From: Geomonas silvestris
GTDB taxonomy: Bacteria > Desulfobacterota > Desulfuromonadia > Geobacterales > Geobacteraceae
Direction: 5' to 3'
Length of the DNA: 64,000 nt
NCBI RefSeq assembly: GCF_014193515.1
Contig: NZ_BLXX01000008.1
Span: forward strand, 62,001-126,000
A program made the translations under genes and the position numbers. A model generated the notes under the pieces. The model did no database searches. It was given only the letters and a program-made list of their open reading frames with translations, and was not told the DNA's origin. Shown here piece after piece: positions 46,492 to 54,937 of this stretch (position 1 is its first letter; the number at the start of each line of letters is the position of its first letter).

Positions 46492-47523
46492 GTGACTAGT
46501 GAACGTCGATTGCCGGCGGAGTGGGAACCCCAGGACGGGGTGCTTTTGGCCTGGCCCCATGAGGAGAGCGACTGGCAGCCCTACCTGGAGCTGGTGGAGC
46601 CGGTATTTGTCGAGATCGTAAAAGAGATCAGCCGCTTCGAGCAGGCGGTCATAGCCGCCCCGGACCCCGAGCGGGTACGCGGACTCTTGGAAGCAGCTGG
46701 TGCCCGGCTGGAGCGGGTGCGGGTCTGCCAGGTGGAGACCAACGACACCTGGGCCCGGGACTTCGGCCCGATCAGCGTCGAGGAGGGGAGCGCCCTTCGG
46801 CTGCTCAACTTCGGCTTCAACGGCTGGGGGCTCAAGTTCCCCTCCGACCTCGACAACCGGATCAACAAGAAGTTGCAGTTCCACTCGGTCTGGAAGGCAC
46901 CGCTGGAGACCGTCGGGCTTATCCTCGAGGGGGGGAGCATCGAAAGCAACGGCGCGGGGACCATCCTGACCACCGAAGAGTGCCTGTTGAACGACAACCG
47001 CAACCCGCACCTGACCCGCGAGGAGCTGGAGCAGGAGTTGCACGGCCTGTTCGGCAGCGACCGGTTCCTCTGGCTTGCCAACGGCTACCTGGCCGGCGAC
47101 GACACCGATTCCCACGTGGATACCCTGGCGCGCCTCTGCCCGGACGACACCATCGCCTACGTCGGCTGCGACGATCCCGACGACGAGCACTACCATGCAC
47201 TCAAGGCGATGGAGGCCGAGATCGCGGCCTTCCGCACCAGGGATGGCAAACCGTACCGGATGATCCCCCTCCCCTGGCCCGGAGCGCGCTTCGACGAGGA
47301 AGGTACCCGGCTCCCGGCCACCTACGCGAACTTCCTGGTGGTAAACGGCGCGGTACTGGTGCCGACCTACCAGGACCCGAACGACCAGGCGGCGCTTGAG
47401 GCCATCGGCCGAGCCTTTCCCGGGCGCGAGATCGTGGGGATCGACTGCCTGCCGCTCATCCTGCAGCACGGCTCCCTGCACTGCATCACCATGCAGCTCC
47501 CCAAGGGGACCCTGAACCGGTAG
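46492..47523 (+). CDS. aguA: Agmatine deiminase
   Basis: Converts agmatine to N-carbamoylputrescine, step two of the arginine-decarboxylase route to putrescine. Guanidino-modifying (PAD-fold) enzyme. Seen: RLPAEWEPQDGVLLAWPHEESDW, VETNDTWARDFGPI, LILEGGSIESNGAGTILTTEECLLNDNRNPHLT, ANGYLAGDDTDSHVDTLARL, ATYANFLVVNGAVLVPTY and the catalytic Cys331 in GSLHCITMQLP. GTG start with AGGAGAG upstream. 343 residues. It is followed by aguB after a repeat element. Confidence 0.95.
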   Translation: MTSERRLPAEWEPQDGVLLAWPHEESDWQPYLELVEPVFVEIVKEISRFEQAVIAAPDPERVRGLLEAAGARLERVRVCQVETNDTWARDFGPISVEEGSALRLLNFGFNGWGLKFPSDLDNRINKKLQFHSVWKAPLETVGLILEGGSIESNGAGTILTTEECLLNDNRNPHLTREELEQELHGLFGSDRFLWLANGYLAGDDTDSHVDTLARLCPDDTIAYVGCDDPDDEHYHALKAMEAEIAAFRTRDGKPYRMIPLPWPGARFDEEGTRLPATYANFLVVNGAVLVPTYQDPNDQAALEAIGRAFPGREIVGIDCLPLILQHGSLHCITMQLPKGTLNR

Positions 47524-47549
47524 GCTTATCGGGTTTTCCCGAGACCACA

Positions 47550-47665
47550 TCCCCCCCTCCCTTGACGGGAGGGGGCCGGGGGGTGGTTAAGCTGGCATCG
47601 GCAATAACGTGGCACCTTCCCCCTCACCCTGGCCCTCTCCCGCAGGGGGAGAGGGGACCCGGTTG
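47550..47665. repeat. REP/BIME-like dispersed repeat, copy 3
   Basis: Same element as at 25523-25640: CCCCTCCCTTGACGGGAGGG, GGGGGTGGTTAAGCTGGC, ATCGGCAATAACGTGGCACC, CTTCCCCCTCACCCTGG, CCCTCTCCCGCAGGGGGAG. It separates aguA and aguB, an insertion into what is usually a tight pair. Confidence 0.85.
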
Positions 47666-47801
47666 GGCGGGTTCCCCGATTTTTTCGGATAACCGACAGG
47701 TAGGCGGGTCCACTTCGAAACATCTGCACGGGCCTCATGCCCCTTACACCGGCCAGGTGCGGCAACGAGCGCAAAAGCCGGCAGTTAGCACGGAGGATTT
47801 A

Positions 47802-48683
47802 ATGAACAAGTTAAAGGTCGCCCTGGTACAGCAGAGCCTGCGCCAAAACCGCGACGAGACCATAGCGGCAACCGTCGCCGCGATCCGCGAGGCCGCGGCC
47901 CAGGGGGCGCAGCTGGTGACGCTCCAGGAGCTGCACACCGGCAGCTACTTCTGCCAGACCGAAGACACCGACTGTTTCGAGATGGCCGAGAGTATCCCCG
48001 GCCCCTCTACCGAACTCTTCGGAGCGCTGGCCCGCGAACTCGGCATCGTGCTGGTGACCTCGCTCTTCGAGCGCCGCGCCCCCGGCCTGTACCACAACAC
48101 CGCGGTGGTCCTGGACCGCGACGGCAGCATCGCCGGCACGTACCGCAAGATGCACATCCCGGACGACCCCGCCTTCTACGAGAAGTTCTACTTCACCCCG
48201 GGGGACTTGGGCTTCGAGCCGGTGCAGACCTCGCTGGGGAAACTCGGCGTGCTGGTCTGCTGGGACCAGTGGTACCCGGAGGCCGCGCGCCTGATGGCCC
48301 TGGCCGGTGCCGAGCTCCTCATCTACCCGACCGCCATCGGCTGGGACCCGCGCGACAGCGACGCGGAGAAAAAGCGCCAGCAGGACGCCTGGATCACCAT
48401 CCAGCGCGCCCACGCGGTCGCCAACGGCATCCCCGTCCTGTCGGTGAACCGCGTCGGCTTCGAGGCAGACCCAAGCGGCGTGGGTGCCGGGATCCAGTTC
48501 TGGGGCTCGAGCTTCGTGGCCGGGCCGCAGGGTGAGTTCCTGGCACACGCCGGGCAGGAAGAGGAGCTCCTCGTGGTCGAGGTGGACCGCCGGCGCAGCG
48601 AGGACGTGCGCCGCATCTGGCCTTTCCTGCGCGACCGCCGCATCGACGCGTACCAGGACCTGGTGCGCCGCTACCGCGACTAA
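47802..48683 (+). CDS. aguB: N-carbamoylputrescine amidase
   Basis: Hydrolyses N-carbamoylputrescine to putrescine, CO2 and ammonia. Nitrilase superfamily with Glu-Lys-Cys triad: Glu43 in LQELHTGSYFCQTED, Lys in TYRKMHIPDDPAFYEKFYFTPGD and Cys153 in VLVCWDQWYPEAARLMAL. IQRAHAVANGIPVLSVNRVGFE and FWGSSFVAGPQGEFLA are typical of AguB. Start ATG 47802 has CGGAGG five bases upstream; 293 residues. Confidence 0.95.
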   Translation: MNKLKVALVQQSLRQNRDETIAATVAAIREAAAQGAQLVTLQELHTGSYFCQTEDTDCFEMAESIPGPSTELFGALARELGIVLVTSLFERRAPGLYHNTAVVLDRDGSIAGTYRKMHIPDDPAFYEKFYFTPGDLGFEPVQTSLGKLGVLVCWDQWYPEAARLMALAGAELLIYPTAIGWDPRDSDAEKKRQQDAWITIQRAHAVANGIPVLSVNRVGFEADPSGVGAGIQFWGSSFVAGPQGEFLAHAGQEEELLVVEVDRRRSEDVRRIWPFLRDRRIDAYQDLVRRYRD

Positions 48684-48695
48684 AGGAGAGCGCAC

Positions 48696-51600
48696 GTGCC
48701 CTCCCCCTTCACCCCTTCGAAAGAGCTGCTGGCGAGCCTTGCCGCCCTGGAGCCCGCCGAGCGCACCCTGGTGCAGCTCCTCTCGGTCGCCTACGCGCCG
48801 GTCTCCAAGAACGTCCTGTTGAACCTCGCCCGGCGCTTCAGCCTGAGGCTGCCGGGCGACGGGAAGCTGAACGCCGTAAACCTCGCCGAGCTGTTGGGGC
48901 GCCTGAGCCAGGCGCAGCTCGTCGAGGTCGCGCGCGACGGGGTGCGCTGCAACCGGCAGATCGCCCACCAGGCAACCCTGAGCGCCGTGCGCAGCGGGAG
49001 CTTCGAGGGGATGGTCCTGGCAGTGCAGATCGAGATCCCCATGGTAAGCGAGTGGGGGAGCAGCTACTACCGGGTCCCCCAGCACGCCCTGCGCGACATC
49101 CGGATCGGGTTTTACCGCCAGGATGCCAAATTCGTCTTCGACAAGCTGGCCCGTTTCGAGCGCCAGTTCCCCTACGAAACCCTCACCTGCCACCCCTTCG
49201 TTCTCGTCTGCAGCTTCCCCTTCGATGCCGAGTGGTTCGCCACCCTCCCCCGCCAGCTCTCCGACCCCGCCCTCGCCGAGATCTTAAGCTATGCCCTGGC
49301 CACCTTCCTCCCGGTGCGCGAGGCGTTCGAAGTCCTGGAACAGCGGGTAGCCCAGGGGGAACTCCCGCAGATCCTCCACGACACCTACTGCCAGGAACTC
49401 TTGCTGCGCGGCCAACCAGAGCAGGCAAGGTACGCGGCCCAGGCCTGGGCGACCTCGCGCGAGGTGGCCGTCGTGGCCTGGGAGGCGCTCACCAGAAACG
49501 CAGTAGATCAGGCGCTGGCCGGCTTCGAGGAAGCGCTCTCCCTGTTACGCAAGGAGACCGGCAAGCGCAAGACCTTCTTCAGCGACCTCTCGGGACCGTT
49601 CTACGTAGTTGCCCTGATCGCCGCCGGAGAGCAGCCCCTGCTCACCCGCGCCGACGAGTTCTGCTCGTGGGTGATCGCCAAGCGCGACTGGCCCCACCAG
49701 GACATCTACCGGATGCTCAGCCTGGTCATCGAGGAGCGCAGCGGTTCGCGCGGCGCCGGGGCGATCCTGCAAACGCTGATTCCGCGGCTTTCCAACTCCC
49801 CGTTCGTCGGGCTCTTCGCGGCACTGACGCTTTCCTGGAGCGGCTGCGCGGTGAGCGAGGTGCAGGCCAGACTGGTTGCCGACCTGGCGCAGCCGGCGCG
49901 GGAGGCGGGGTACCAATGGCTTGCCGACGAGTTCGAGTTCTCCGCCCGCGCCAGCGGCCACGCCTCGGCCCAAGCCGAAGCGCTACGGCAGCGCTACCGC
50001 ACGGAGGGTCGAACTCCCCTCATTGAATTGATCAAGCGCACCGAGTTCTGGGAGAACGCCCTCAAGGCGCTCAGTTCCCTGAACCGCCCCGAGGAGCAGG
50101 CGAGCGTTGCGGAGCGTTCCACCTCGCGTCTTATCTGGCACTTCCTGGATCAGGGGCGCTACGTTGAGCTGCAGCCGCGCGAACAGAAGCTCTCGGCCGC
50201 CGGCAAGTGGAGTGCCGGGAAAAACGTCTCACTGCGCAGGCTCGCCGGAGAAAATCCCGAGCTCGACTTCTTAAGCGAGCAGGACCTGCGCATCTGCCGC
50301 TGCATCAAGAAGGAGCGCGAGTCGGGGTACTACGGCCGCGAGGTGTACCGTCTCGACCTGGACCGCGCCCTCCCCCTTCTGGCCGGTCACCCCCAGGTCT
50401 ATCTCGACGCGGCCGCAACCGTGCGGGTGGAATTCGTCGCGGGTGAGCCCGAGTTGCAGCTTTTAAACGAAGGCGACCACCTCCTGATGTCCCTCTCCCC
50501 CCCTTTCGAGCCGGACCAGCGCACTTACCTGCAAAAGGAGAGTCCTACTCGGATCAAGGTGTTCCAGATACGTGACGAGCACCGAAAGATCGCTACTATC
50601 GTGGGGAGCGGGCTCAAGATCCCGGCCCACGCCCGCGACAAGACGCTCGAGGCGATCAAGTCGCTCTCCGGCATCCTCACGGTGCACTCGGACATCGGTG
50701 CCGGCGAGGCGGAACTTTTAAGCGGGGATCCGACACCGTGCTTCCACCTGCTCCCCTACCAGGAGGGTGTGAAGCTCGAACAGTTGGTGCGCCCCTTCGG
50801 CGACGCCGGGCCGTACCTCAAGCCGGGAATCGGCGGCGAGACCATCATGGCGGTCCTCGAGGGCAAACGGGTGCAGGCGCGCCGCGACCTGCGCCTGGAG
50901 TTGCGCAAATCCGCCGAGGCGCTCGCCGCGCTGCCGGTCTTGGCCGAGCGCGAGGAGGAAGACGGCCTGTGGCTCCTGCCGGCCCCGGAAACGGCCCTGG
51001 AGCTCCTGGTCCAGTTGCAGGAACTGGGCGACGGCATCCGGGTCGCCTGGCCCGAGGGGGCACGGTTCAAGGTGCGCCAGCAGGTCGGGATCCGGCAGAC
51101 CAAGGTGAACATCAGGCAGGCGAAAGACTGGTTCGAGCTGGAAGGGACGCTCACGGTGAACGAGGGGCTCACCCTCGATCTCCAGGAACTCGTGAAGCTC
51201 ATGAAGGATTCCAGCGGCCGCTTCGTCGCCGTGGGGGAAAACGAGTACCTGGCGCTCTCGACGGAGCTCAAAAAGCGCCTGGAGGAGCTCTCCAGCTACG
51301 CCGAGCCGCACGGTAAGGGGTTCCGCTTCCATCCCCTGGCCGCGGGTATCTTCGAGGACTTGGCCCAAGAGGCCGGGGAGTGCCAGACCGACCAGCACTG
51401 GACGGAGCAGCTGAAGCGGCTGCGCACCGCGCAGAACTTCGAGCCGGTGCTTCCGAGCACGCTGCGGGCTGAGTTGCGCGGCTACCAGGAGGAGGGTTTC
51501 CGCTGGCTGAACCGCCTGGCCCACTGGGGGGTCGGCGCCTGCCTGGCCGACGACATGGGGCTCGGCAAGACGGTGCAGACCCTGGCGCAGCTCCTCAGCA

Positions 51601-52850
51601 TGGCGAACCGGGGGCCGTCGCTGGTGGTCGCCCCCACCTCGGTCTGCCTGAACTGGGAGAGCGAGACCGCCCGGTTCGCCCCCACCCTCAACGTCATCAT
51701 GTTCGGCCCCGGCGACCGCGCCAAGACCTTGCAAAGTTTGAAGCCCTTCGACCTGGTGATCGCAAGCTACGGCCTCTTGCAGCAGGAAGCCGAACTCATG
51801 GCGGCGGTTAACTGGCAGGGAATCGTGCTCGACGAGGCACAGGCGATCAAGAACCTCGCCACCAAGCGGAGCCAGGCCGCCATGGGGCTTAGCGGCGCCT
51901 TCAAGATGGTCGCCACCGGCACCCCCATCGAAAATCACCTGGGCGAGCTGTGGAACGTGTTCCGCTTCATAAACCCGGGGCTGCTCGGCTCGCTCAAACA
52001 GTTCAACGTGAAGTACGCCGCCCCCATCGAGAAGGGCGAGGAGAAGAAGGCCCGTGGGCGGCTCAAGAAGCTGATCCAGCCCTTCATCCTGCGCCGCACC
52101 AAGAACCAGGTGCTGGAGGAGCTCCCCTCGCGCACCGAGATCACCATCAAGGTGGAGCAGAGCGAAGAGGAGGCCGCCTTCTACGAGGCCCTGCGGCGCA
52201 GCGCGCTGGAGAACCTGGCCGGGGTCGGCAAGGTGGAGGGGAAGGCAGAGCTCCACATGAAGATACTGGCGGAGATCATGCGGCTGCGGCGAGCCTGCTG
52301 CAATCCGCGGCTGGTGCTGCCGGAGAGCCCGGTCCCCAGCAGCAAGCTCGCGGCCTTTACCGAGATCGTCGAGGAGCTTTTGGAGAACCGGCACAAGGCG
52401 CTGGTTTTCAGCCAGTTCGTCGGGCACCTGGCCATCATCCGTGAACACCTGGACCGGGCCGGGATCCCCTACCAGTACCTGGACGGCAGCACCCCGCCGC
52501 GCGAGCGCAAGGAGCGGGTCGACGCCTTCCAGGCCGGCGAAGGCGAACTCTTCCTGATCAGCCTGAAGGCCGGTGGGGTCGGCCTCAACCTCACCGCGGC
52601 CGATTACGTGATCCACATGGATCCCTGGTGGAACCCGGCTGTCGAAGACCAAGCCTCGGACCGGGCGCACCGGATCGGGCAGCAGCGCCCGGTAACCATC
52701 TACCGCCTGGTGGTCAAGGGGACCATCGAAGAGAAGATCGTTGGCCTGCACCAGCACAAACGCGGTCTGGCCGACAGCCTTTTAGAGGAGAGCGACCTGA
52801 GCGGCAAGGTAGGCGCCGACGAGCTCCTGGAATTGCTGCGCCAGGGGTAG
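48696..52850 (+). CDS. Very large SNF2-family ATPase/helicase (second copy)
   Basis: A 1384-residue Swi2/Snf2 translocase with a long N-terminal region (about 900 residues) rich in helices, showing no SWIM Cys cluster like its neighbour at 41176. The motor is at the C-terminus: Walker A LADDMGLGKTVQTLAQL near residue 948, DEAQ box VLDEAQAIKN near 1045, VATGTPIENHLGELWNVFRFINPGLLG, VFSQFVGHLAIIREHL, LDGSTPPRERKERVDAFQ and the RAHRIGQQRPV end. GTG start with AAAGGAG upstream. It is 12 bases downstream of aguB and is likely transcribed with it. It resembles bacterial SNF2 proteins of the RapA/HepA-like broad group; its substrate is unknown. Confidence 0.9.
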   Translation: MPSPFTPSKELLASLAALEPAERTLVQLLSVAYAPVSKNVLLNLARRFSLRLPGDGKLNAVNLAELLGRLSQAQLVEVARDGVRCNRQIAHQATLSAVRSGSFEGMVLAVQIEIPMVSEWGSSYYRVPQHALRDIRIGFYRQDAKFVFDKLARFERQFPYETLTCHPFVLVCSFPFDAEWFATLPRQLSDPALAEILSYALATFLPVREAFEVLEQRVAQGELPQILHDTYCQELLLRGQPEQARYAAQAWATSREVAVVAWEALTRNAVDQALAGFEEALSLLRKETGKRKTFFSDLSGPFYVVALIAAGEQPLLTRADEFCSWVIAKRDWPHQDIYRMLSLVIEERSGSRGAGAILQTLIPRLSNSPFVGLFAALTLSWSGCAVSEVQARLVADLAQPAREAGYQWLADEFEFSARASGHASAQAEALRQRYRTEGRTPLIELIKRTEFWENALKALSSLNRPEEQASVAERSTSRLIWHFLDQGRYVELQPREQKLSAAGKWSAGKNVSLRRLAGENPELDFLSEQDLRICRCIKKERESGYYGREVYRLDLDRALPLLAGHPQVYLDAAATVRVEFVAGEPELQLLNEGDHLLMSLSPPFEPDQRTYLQKESPTRIKVFQIRDEHRKIATIVGSGLKIPAHARDKTLEAIKSLSGILTVHSDIGAGEAELLSGDPTPCFHLLPYQEGVKLEQLVRPFGDAGPYLKPGIGGETIMAVLEGKRVQARRDLRLELRKSAEALAALPVLAEREEEDGLWLLPAPETALELLVQLQELGDGIRVAWPEGARFKVRQQVGIRQTKVNIRQAKDWFELEGTLTVNEGLTLDLQELVKLMKDSSGRFVAVGENEYLALSTELKKRLEELSSYAEPHGKGFRFHPLAAGIFEDLAQEAGECQTDQHWTEQLKRLRTAQNFEPVLPSTLRAELRGYQEEGFRWLNRLAHWGVGACLADDMGLGKTVQTLAQLLSMANRGPSLVVAPTSVCLNWESETARFAPTLNVIMFGPGDRAKTLQSLKPFDLVIASYGLLQQEAELMAAVNWQGIVLDEAQAIKNLATKRSQAAMGLSGAFKMVATGTPIENHLGELWNVFRFINPGLLGSLKQFNVKYAAPIEKGEEKKARGRLKKLIQPFILRRTKNQVLEELPSRTEITIKVEQSEEEAAFYEALRRSALENLAGVGKVEGKAELHMKILAEIMRLRRACCNPRLVLPESPVPSSKLAAFTEIVEELLENRHKALVFSQFVGHLAIIREHLDRAGIPYQYLDGSTPPRERKERVDAFQAGEGELFLISLKAGGVGLNLTAADYVIHMDPWWNPAVEDQASDRAHRIGQQRPVTIYRLVVKGTIEEKIVGLHQHKRGLADSLLEESDLSGKVGADELLELLRQG

Positions 52851-52897
52851 CTATCGGCAGCGGAAAACCCTCAAGAAAAGAGAGATTCCCCCGAAGA

Positions 52898-52940
52898 GAC
52901 TGGTGACCTGATCTGGGAGATCGGCGCCGGTCTTTTTTTT
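52898..52940 (+). terminator. Rho-independent terminator after the large SNF2 gene
   Basis: GACC...GGTC outer stem and GATC/GATC inner stem followed by eight T. Confidence 0.7.
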
Positions 52941-53065
52941 GGTCACCGGGCCGAGCATCGTCAGGTAGATTTCCAGACACGTGATAAACTTGCGGCTGGC
53001 CAGCAGTTCCTAACGCACCTTTCGTGACACCGCATTGCGAGCCACGTCATAAGGAGACCGAGACC

Positions 53066-53473
53066 ATGGCACAAATCGAATGGAATCCCGAACTGAGCGT
53101 CGGCATCGAGCCGATCGACGAGCAACACCTCAAGCTGATCGAACTCCTTCAGGGGCTGGAGGATGCCGTGCGTGACGGCAAAGATGCCGCCCTCATCGAA
53201 GACACCATCACGAACCTCTTCAACTACGCGAGAGTTCACTTCACCGCGGAAGAGGAGCTTCTGAAAAAGCACAAATACCCGGAAGAGAAACTGCACCAGA
53301 TGGAGCACAACAAGTTCATAACCAAGGCGTTCGAGTTCAGGGAGAGCTTCGACGCGCGCAAGCCGGGGCTCAACATCGAGGTGGTGAACTTCCTCTCCAG
53401 CTGGATCTTAAGCCATATCCAGATTACCGACCAGCGCTACACCAGGTACCTGAAGAAACACGGCCAGGTCTGA
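53066..53473 (+). CDS. Bacteriohemerythrin
   Basis: Di-iron oxygen- or iron-binding four-helix bundle. Ligand pattern is complete: H in EPIDEQHLKLIELL with a following Glu, HFTAEEELLKKHKYPEEKLHQMEHNKF, and HIQITDQRY (HxxxE, HFxxEE, HxxxH, HxxxxD set). 135 residues, as single-domain bacterial hemerythrins. Start ATG 53066 with AAGGAG nine bases upstream; the open frame to 53024 is not needed. It probably stores or senses O2 or supplies iron in microaerobic conditions, as in related bacteria. Confidence 0.93.
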   Translation: MAQIEWNPELSVGIEPIDEQHLKLIELLQGLEDAVRDGKDAALIEDTITNLFNYARVHFTAEEELLKKHKYPEEKLHQMEHNKFITKAFEFRESFDARKPGLNIEVVNFLSSWILSHIQITDQRYTRYLKKHGQV

Positions 53474-53492
53474 TCCTTTCACCGTTGCATCC

Positions 53493-53543
53493 AAGCGCCC
53501 CATGGCACAGACGCAGCTCACTGTCCATGGGGCGCTTTGCTTT
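53493..53543 (+). terminator. Long perfect-stem terminator after bacteriohemerythrin
   Basis: AAGCGCCCCATGG (53493-53505) pairs with CCATGGGGCGCTT (53525-53537), 19-base loop, then TGCTTT. Confidence 0.75.
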
Positions 53544-53810
53544 ACCATCCCTGCACGGCATCGATCTCCCGCTTCTTCCTCAACGTTCCGCACCCCCCAC
53601 CGACCCGCCTTTCCCTTAGCCATTACTTTTAAACTTGTAATCCTGCGTCATCACAGGTAGAACTGGCGCTCAGGCTGCTTGCCAGTGAAGTCCCTTCAGT
53701 TACAATAGTGCGATCCTGACGCTCGTTCAGAGAAACCGGTCATCTGGTTCAGATTTGTGAGGGCTGCACCTTTGTTGCGGGTAGGAGAGACGGATCTCAA
53801 GTCTTCTTTT
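53544..53810. other. Intergenic spacer with no gene seen
   Basis: About 270 bases between the hemerythrin terminator and array C. No frame with a ribosome site and no recognisable repeat. Confidence 0.5.
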
Positions 53811-54125
53811 CCAGTTCGGCGTCACCCAAAACAACTTTGTCGTCTCTTGCTGGATTTTGGAGCTCCAAAAATGCAAAGTGCCACTACCTTTTGCAATTTT
53901 GCAGCTACCAAAAACAACTATCTACTCCTACATTTGTTTTTTGGAGCGCTGAAAAACAACAAGGCCATGCCTTGCGGTTTTTTGGAGCCCCGAAAAACAA
54001 CTATCTAGTCCTACATTTGTTTTTGGGAGCTCTGAAAAACAACTATCTACTCCTACATTTGTTTTTTGGAGGTACCTTTTGCAATTTTGGCGTCTCGAAA
54101 AACTTTTTGGGGTTACCTCGTGCAA
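53811..54125. repeat. Array C: palindromes at about 42-bp spacing
   Basis: Symmetry centres of the type TTTTTGGAG|CTCCAAAAA fall at 53821.5, 53862.5, 53904.5, 53946.5, 53987.5, 54029.5, 54071.5 and 54112.5, that is 41 or 42 bases apart. The copy at 53855-53870 is a perfect 16-bp palindrome. Midway between several centres lies a second symmetric word AAACAA...TTGTTT (for example centre 53925.5) with a repeated CTATCTACTCCTACATTTG segment. Steps of both 41 and 42 bases shift any reading frame, so the in-frame extension of the following gene is accidental. Confidence 0.85.
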
Positions 54126-54146
54126 TTATCTCGCTAGATAATTGCA
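54121..54146. promoter_or_regulatory. Perfect 26-bp palindrome at the end of array C
   Basis: Arms TGCAATTATCT (54121-54131) and AGATAATTGCA (54136-54146) around CGCT. Its centre, 54133.5, is 21 bases after the last array C centre, so it is in phase with the array. It lies 62 bases before the dehalogenase start and could be a strong operator or an RNA hairpin. Confidence 0.7.
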
Positions 54147-54208
54147 GCGGGTCAATTGGCGCTGAAAAAGAGCTGCTCCGCAACGGCACCAAGAGGAGAA
54201 TGTCCCAT

Positions 54209-54895
54209 ATGTCCGTAACGATTGCTTTCGATGTCTATGGCACGCTCATCGACACTCACGGAGTTGTAGTCATGCTGCAGCGGCACCTGGGTGACCGAGC
54301 TGCGGAGTTCTCCCGCTGCTGGCGCGAAAAACAGCTGGAGTATTCCTTCCGGCGTGCCCTGATGCAGAACTACCAGACCTTCGCGGTCTGTACGAGCCAG
54401 GCGCTCGACTACGCCTGCACCTGTTACAAGGTGGCGCTCAGCCAAGAGCAGAAGCAGGAACTCCTGGACGCCTACCGGGTGCTCCCCGCGTTCAGCGACG
54501 TGGAACAGGGGCTGCGCCTGGCACAGCAGAGCGGCTTTAGGCTCTACGCCTTCTCAAACGGCAGCCGCGAGGCGGTTGAGAAACTCCTTGCGACGGCGGG
54601 GATCCGCGACTTTTTCCTCGACGTAGTGAGTGTCGACGAGATGAAGTCCTTCAAGCCGAATCCCGGCGTCTACTGCCACTTCCTGCGCCGCGCCGGGAGC
54701 GTGGGCAAGGAGGCCTGGCTCGTCTCGTCCAACCCCTTCGACGTCCTGGGCGCCGACTCGGCCGGACTGCGCACCGCCTGGCTGCAGCGCTCGCCCGAGG
54801 CGATCTTCGACCCCTGGGGGAGCGATCCAACCGTGACCATCACCTCGCTCGTCGAGTTGGCCTCCGCCGTGGAGCGCCAGCCGCGCCTGGGCTGA
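54209..54895 (+). CDS. Haloacid-dehalogenase type II family hydrolase
   Basis: L-2-haloacid dehalogenase-like HAD enzyme of 228 residues. Motif I FDVYGTLIDTH (nucleophile Asp), motif II YAFSNGSREAV, motif III KSFKPNPGVY (Lys), and the dehalogenase-type motif IV SSNPFDVLGADSAGLRTAWLQR. These match (S)-2-haloacid dehalogenases, but real substrates are often other carboxylates. ATG 54209 lies ten bases after AGGAG; ATG 54200 is too close. The frame stays open 120 codons upstream through array C, but nothing there resembles a HAD N-terminus. Confidence 0.85.
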   Translation: MSVTIAFDVYGTLIDTHGVVVMLQRHLGDRAAEFSRCWREKQLEYSFRRALMQNYQTFAVCTSQALDYACTCYKVALSQEQKQELLDAYRVLPAFSDVEQGLRLAQQSGFRLYAFSNGSREAVEKLLATAGIRDFFLDVVSVDEMKSFKPNPGVYCHFLRRAGSVGKEAWLVSSNPFDVLGADSAGLRTAWLQRSPEAIFDPWGSDPTVTITSLVELASAVERQPRLG

Positions 54896-54937
54896 GGCCA
54901 CCCCATTTTGCAGCAGCTTTTGGAGGTTCCGCACCGC

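Noticed and set aside
53837-54208. 120-codon N-terminal extension of the dehalogenase through array C
   Set aside because: Array steps of 41 and 42 bp shift the frame between units; the HAD fold begins at 54209 where a ribosome site lies.
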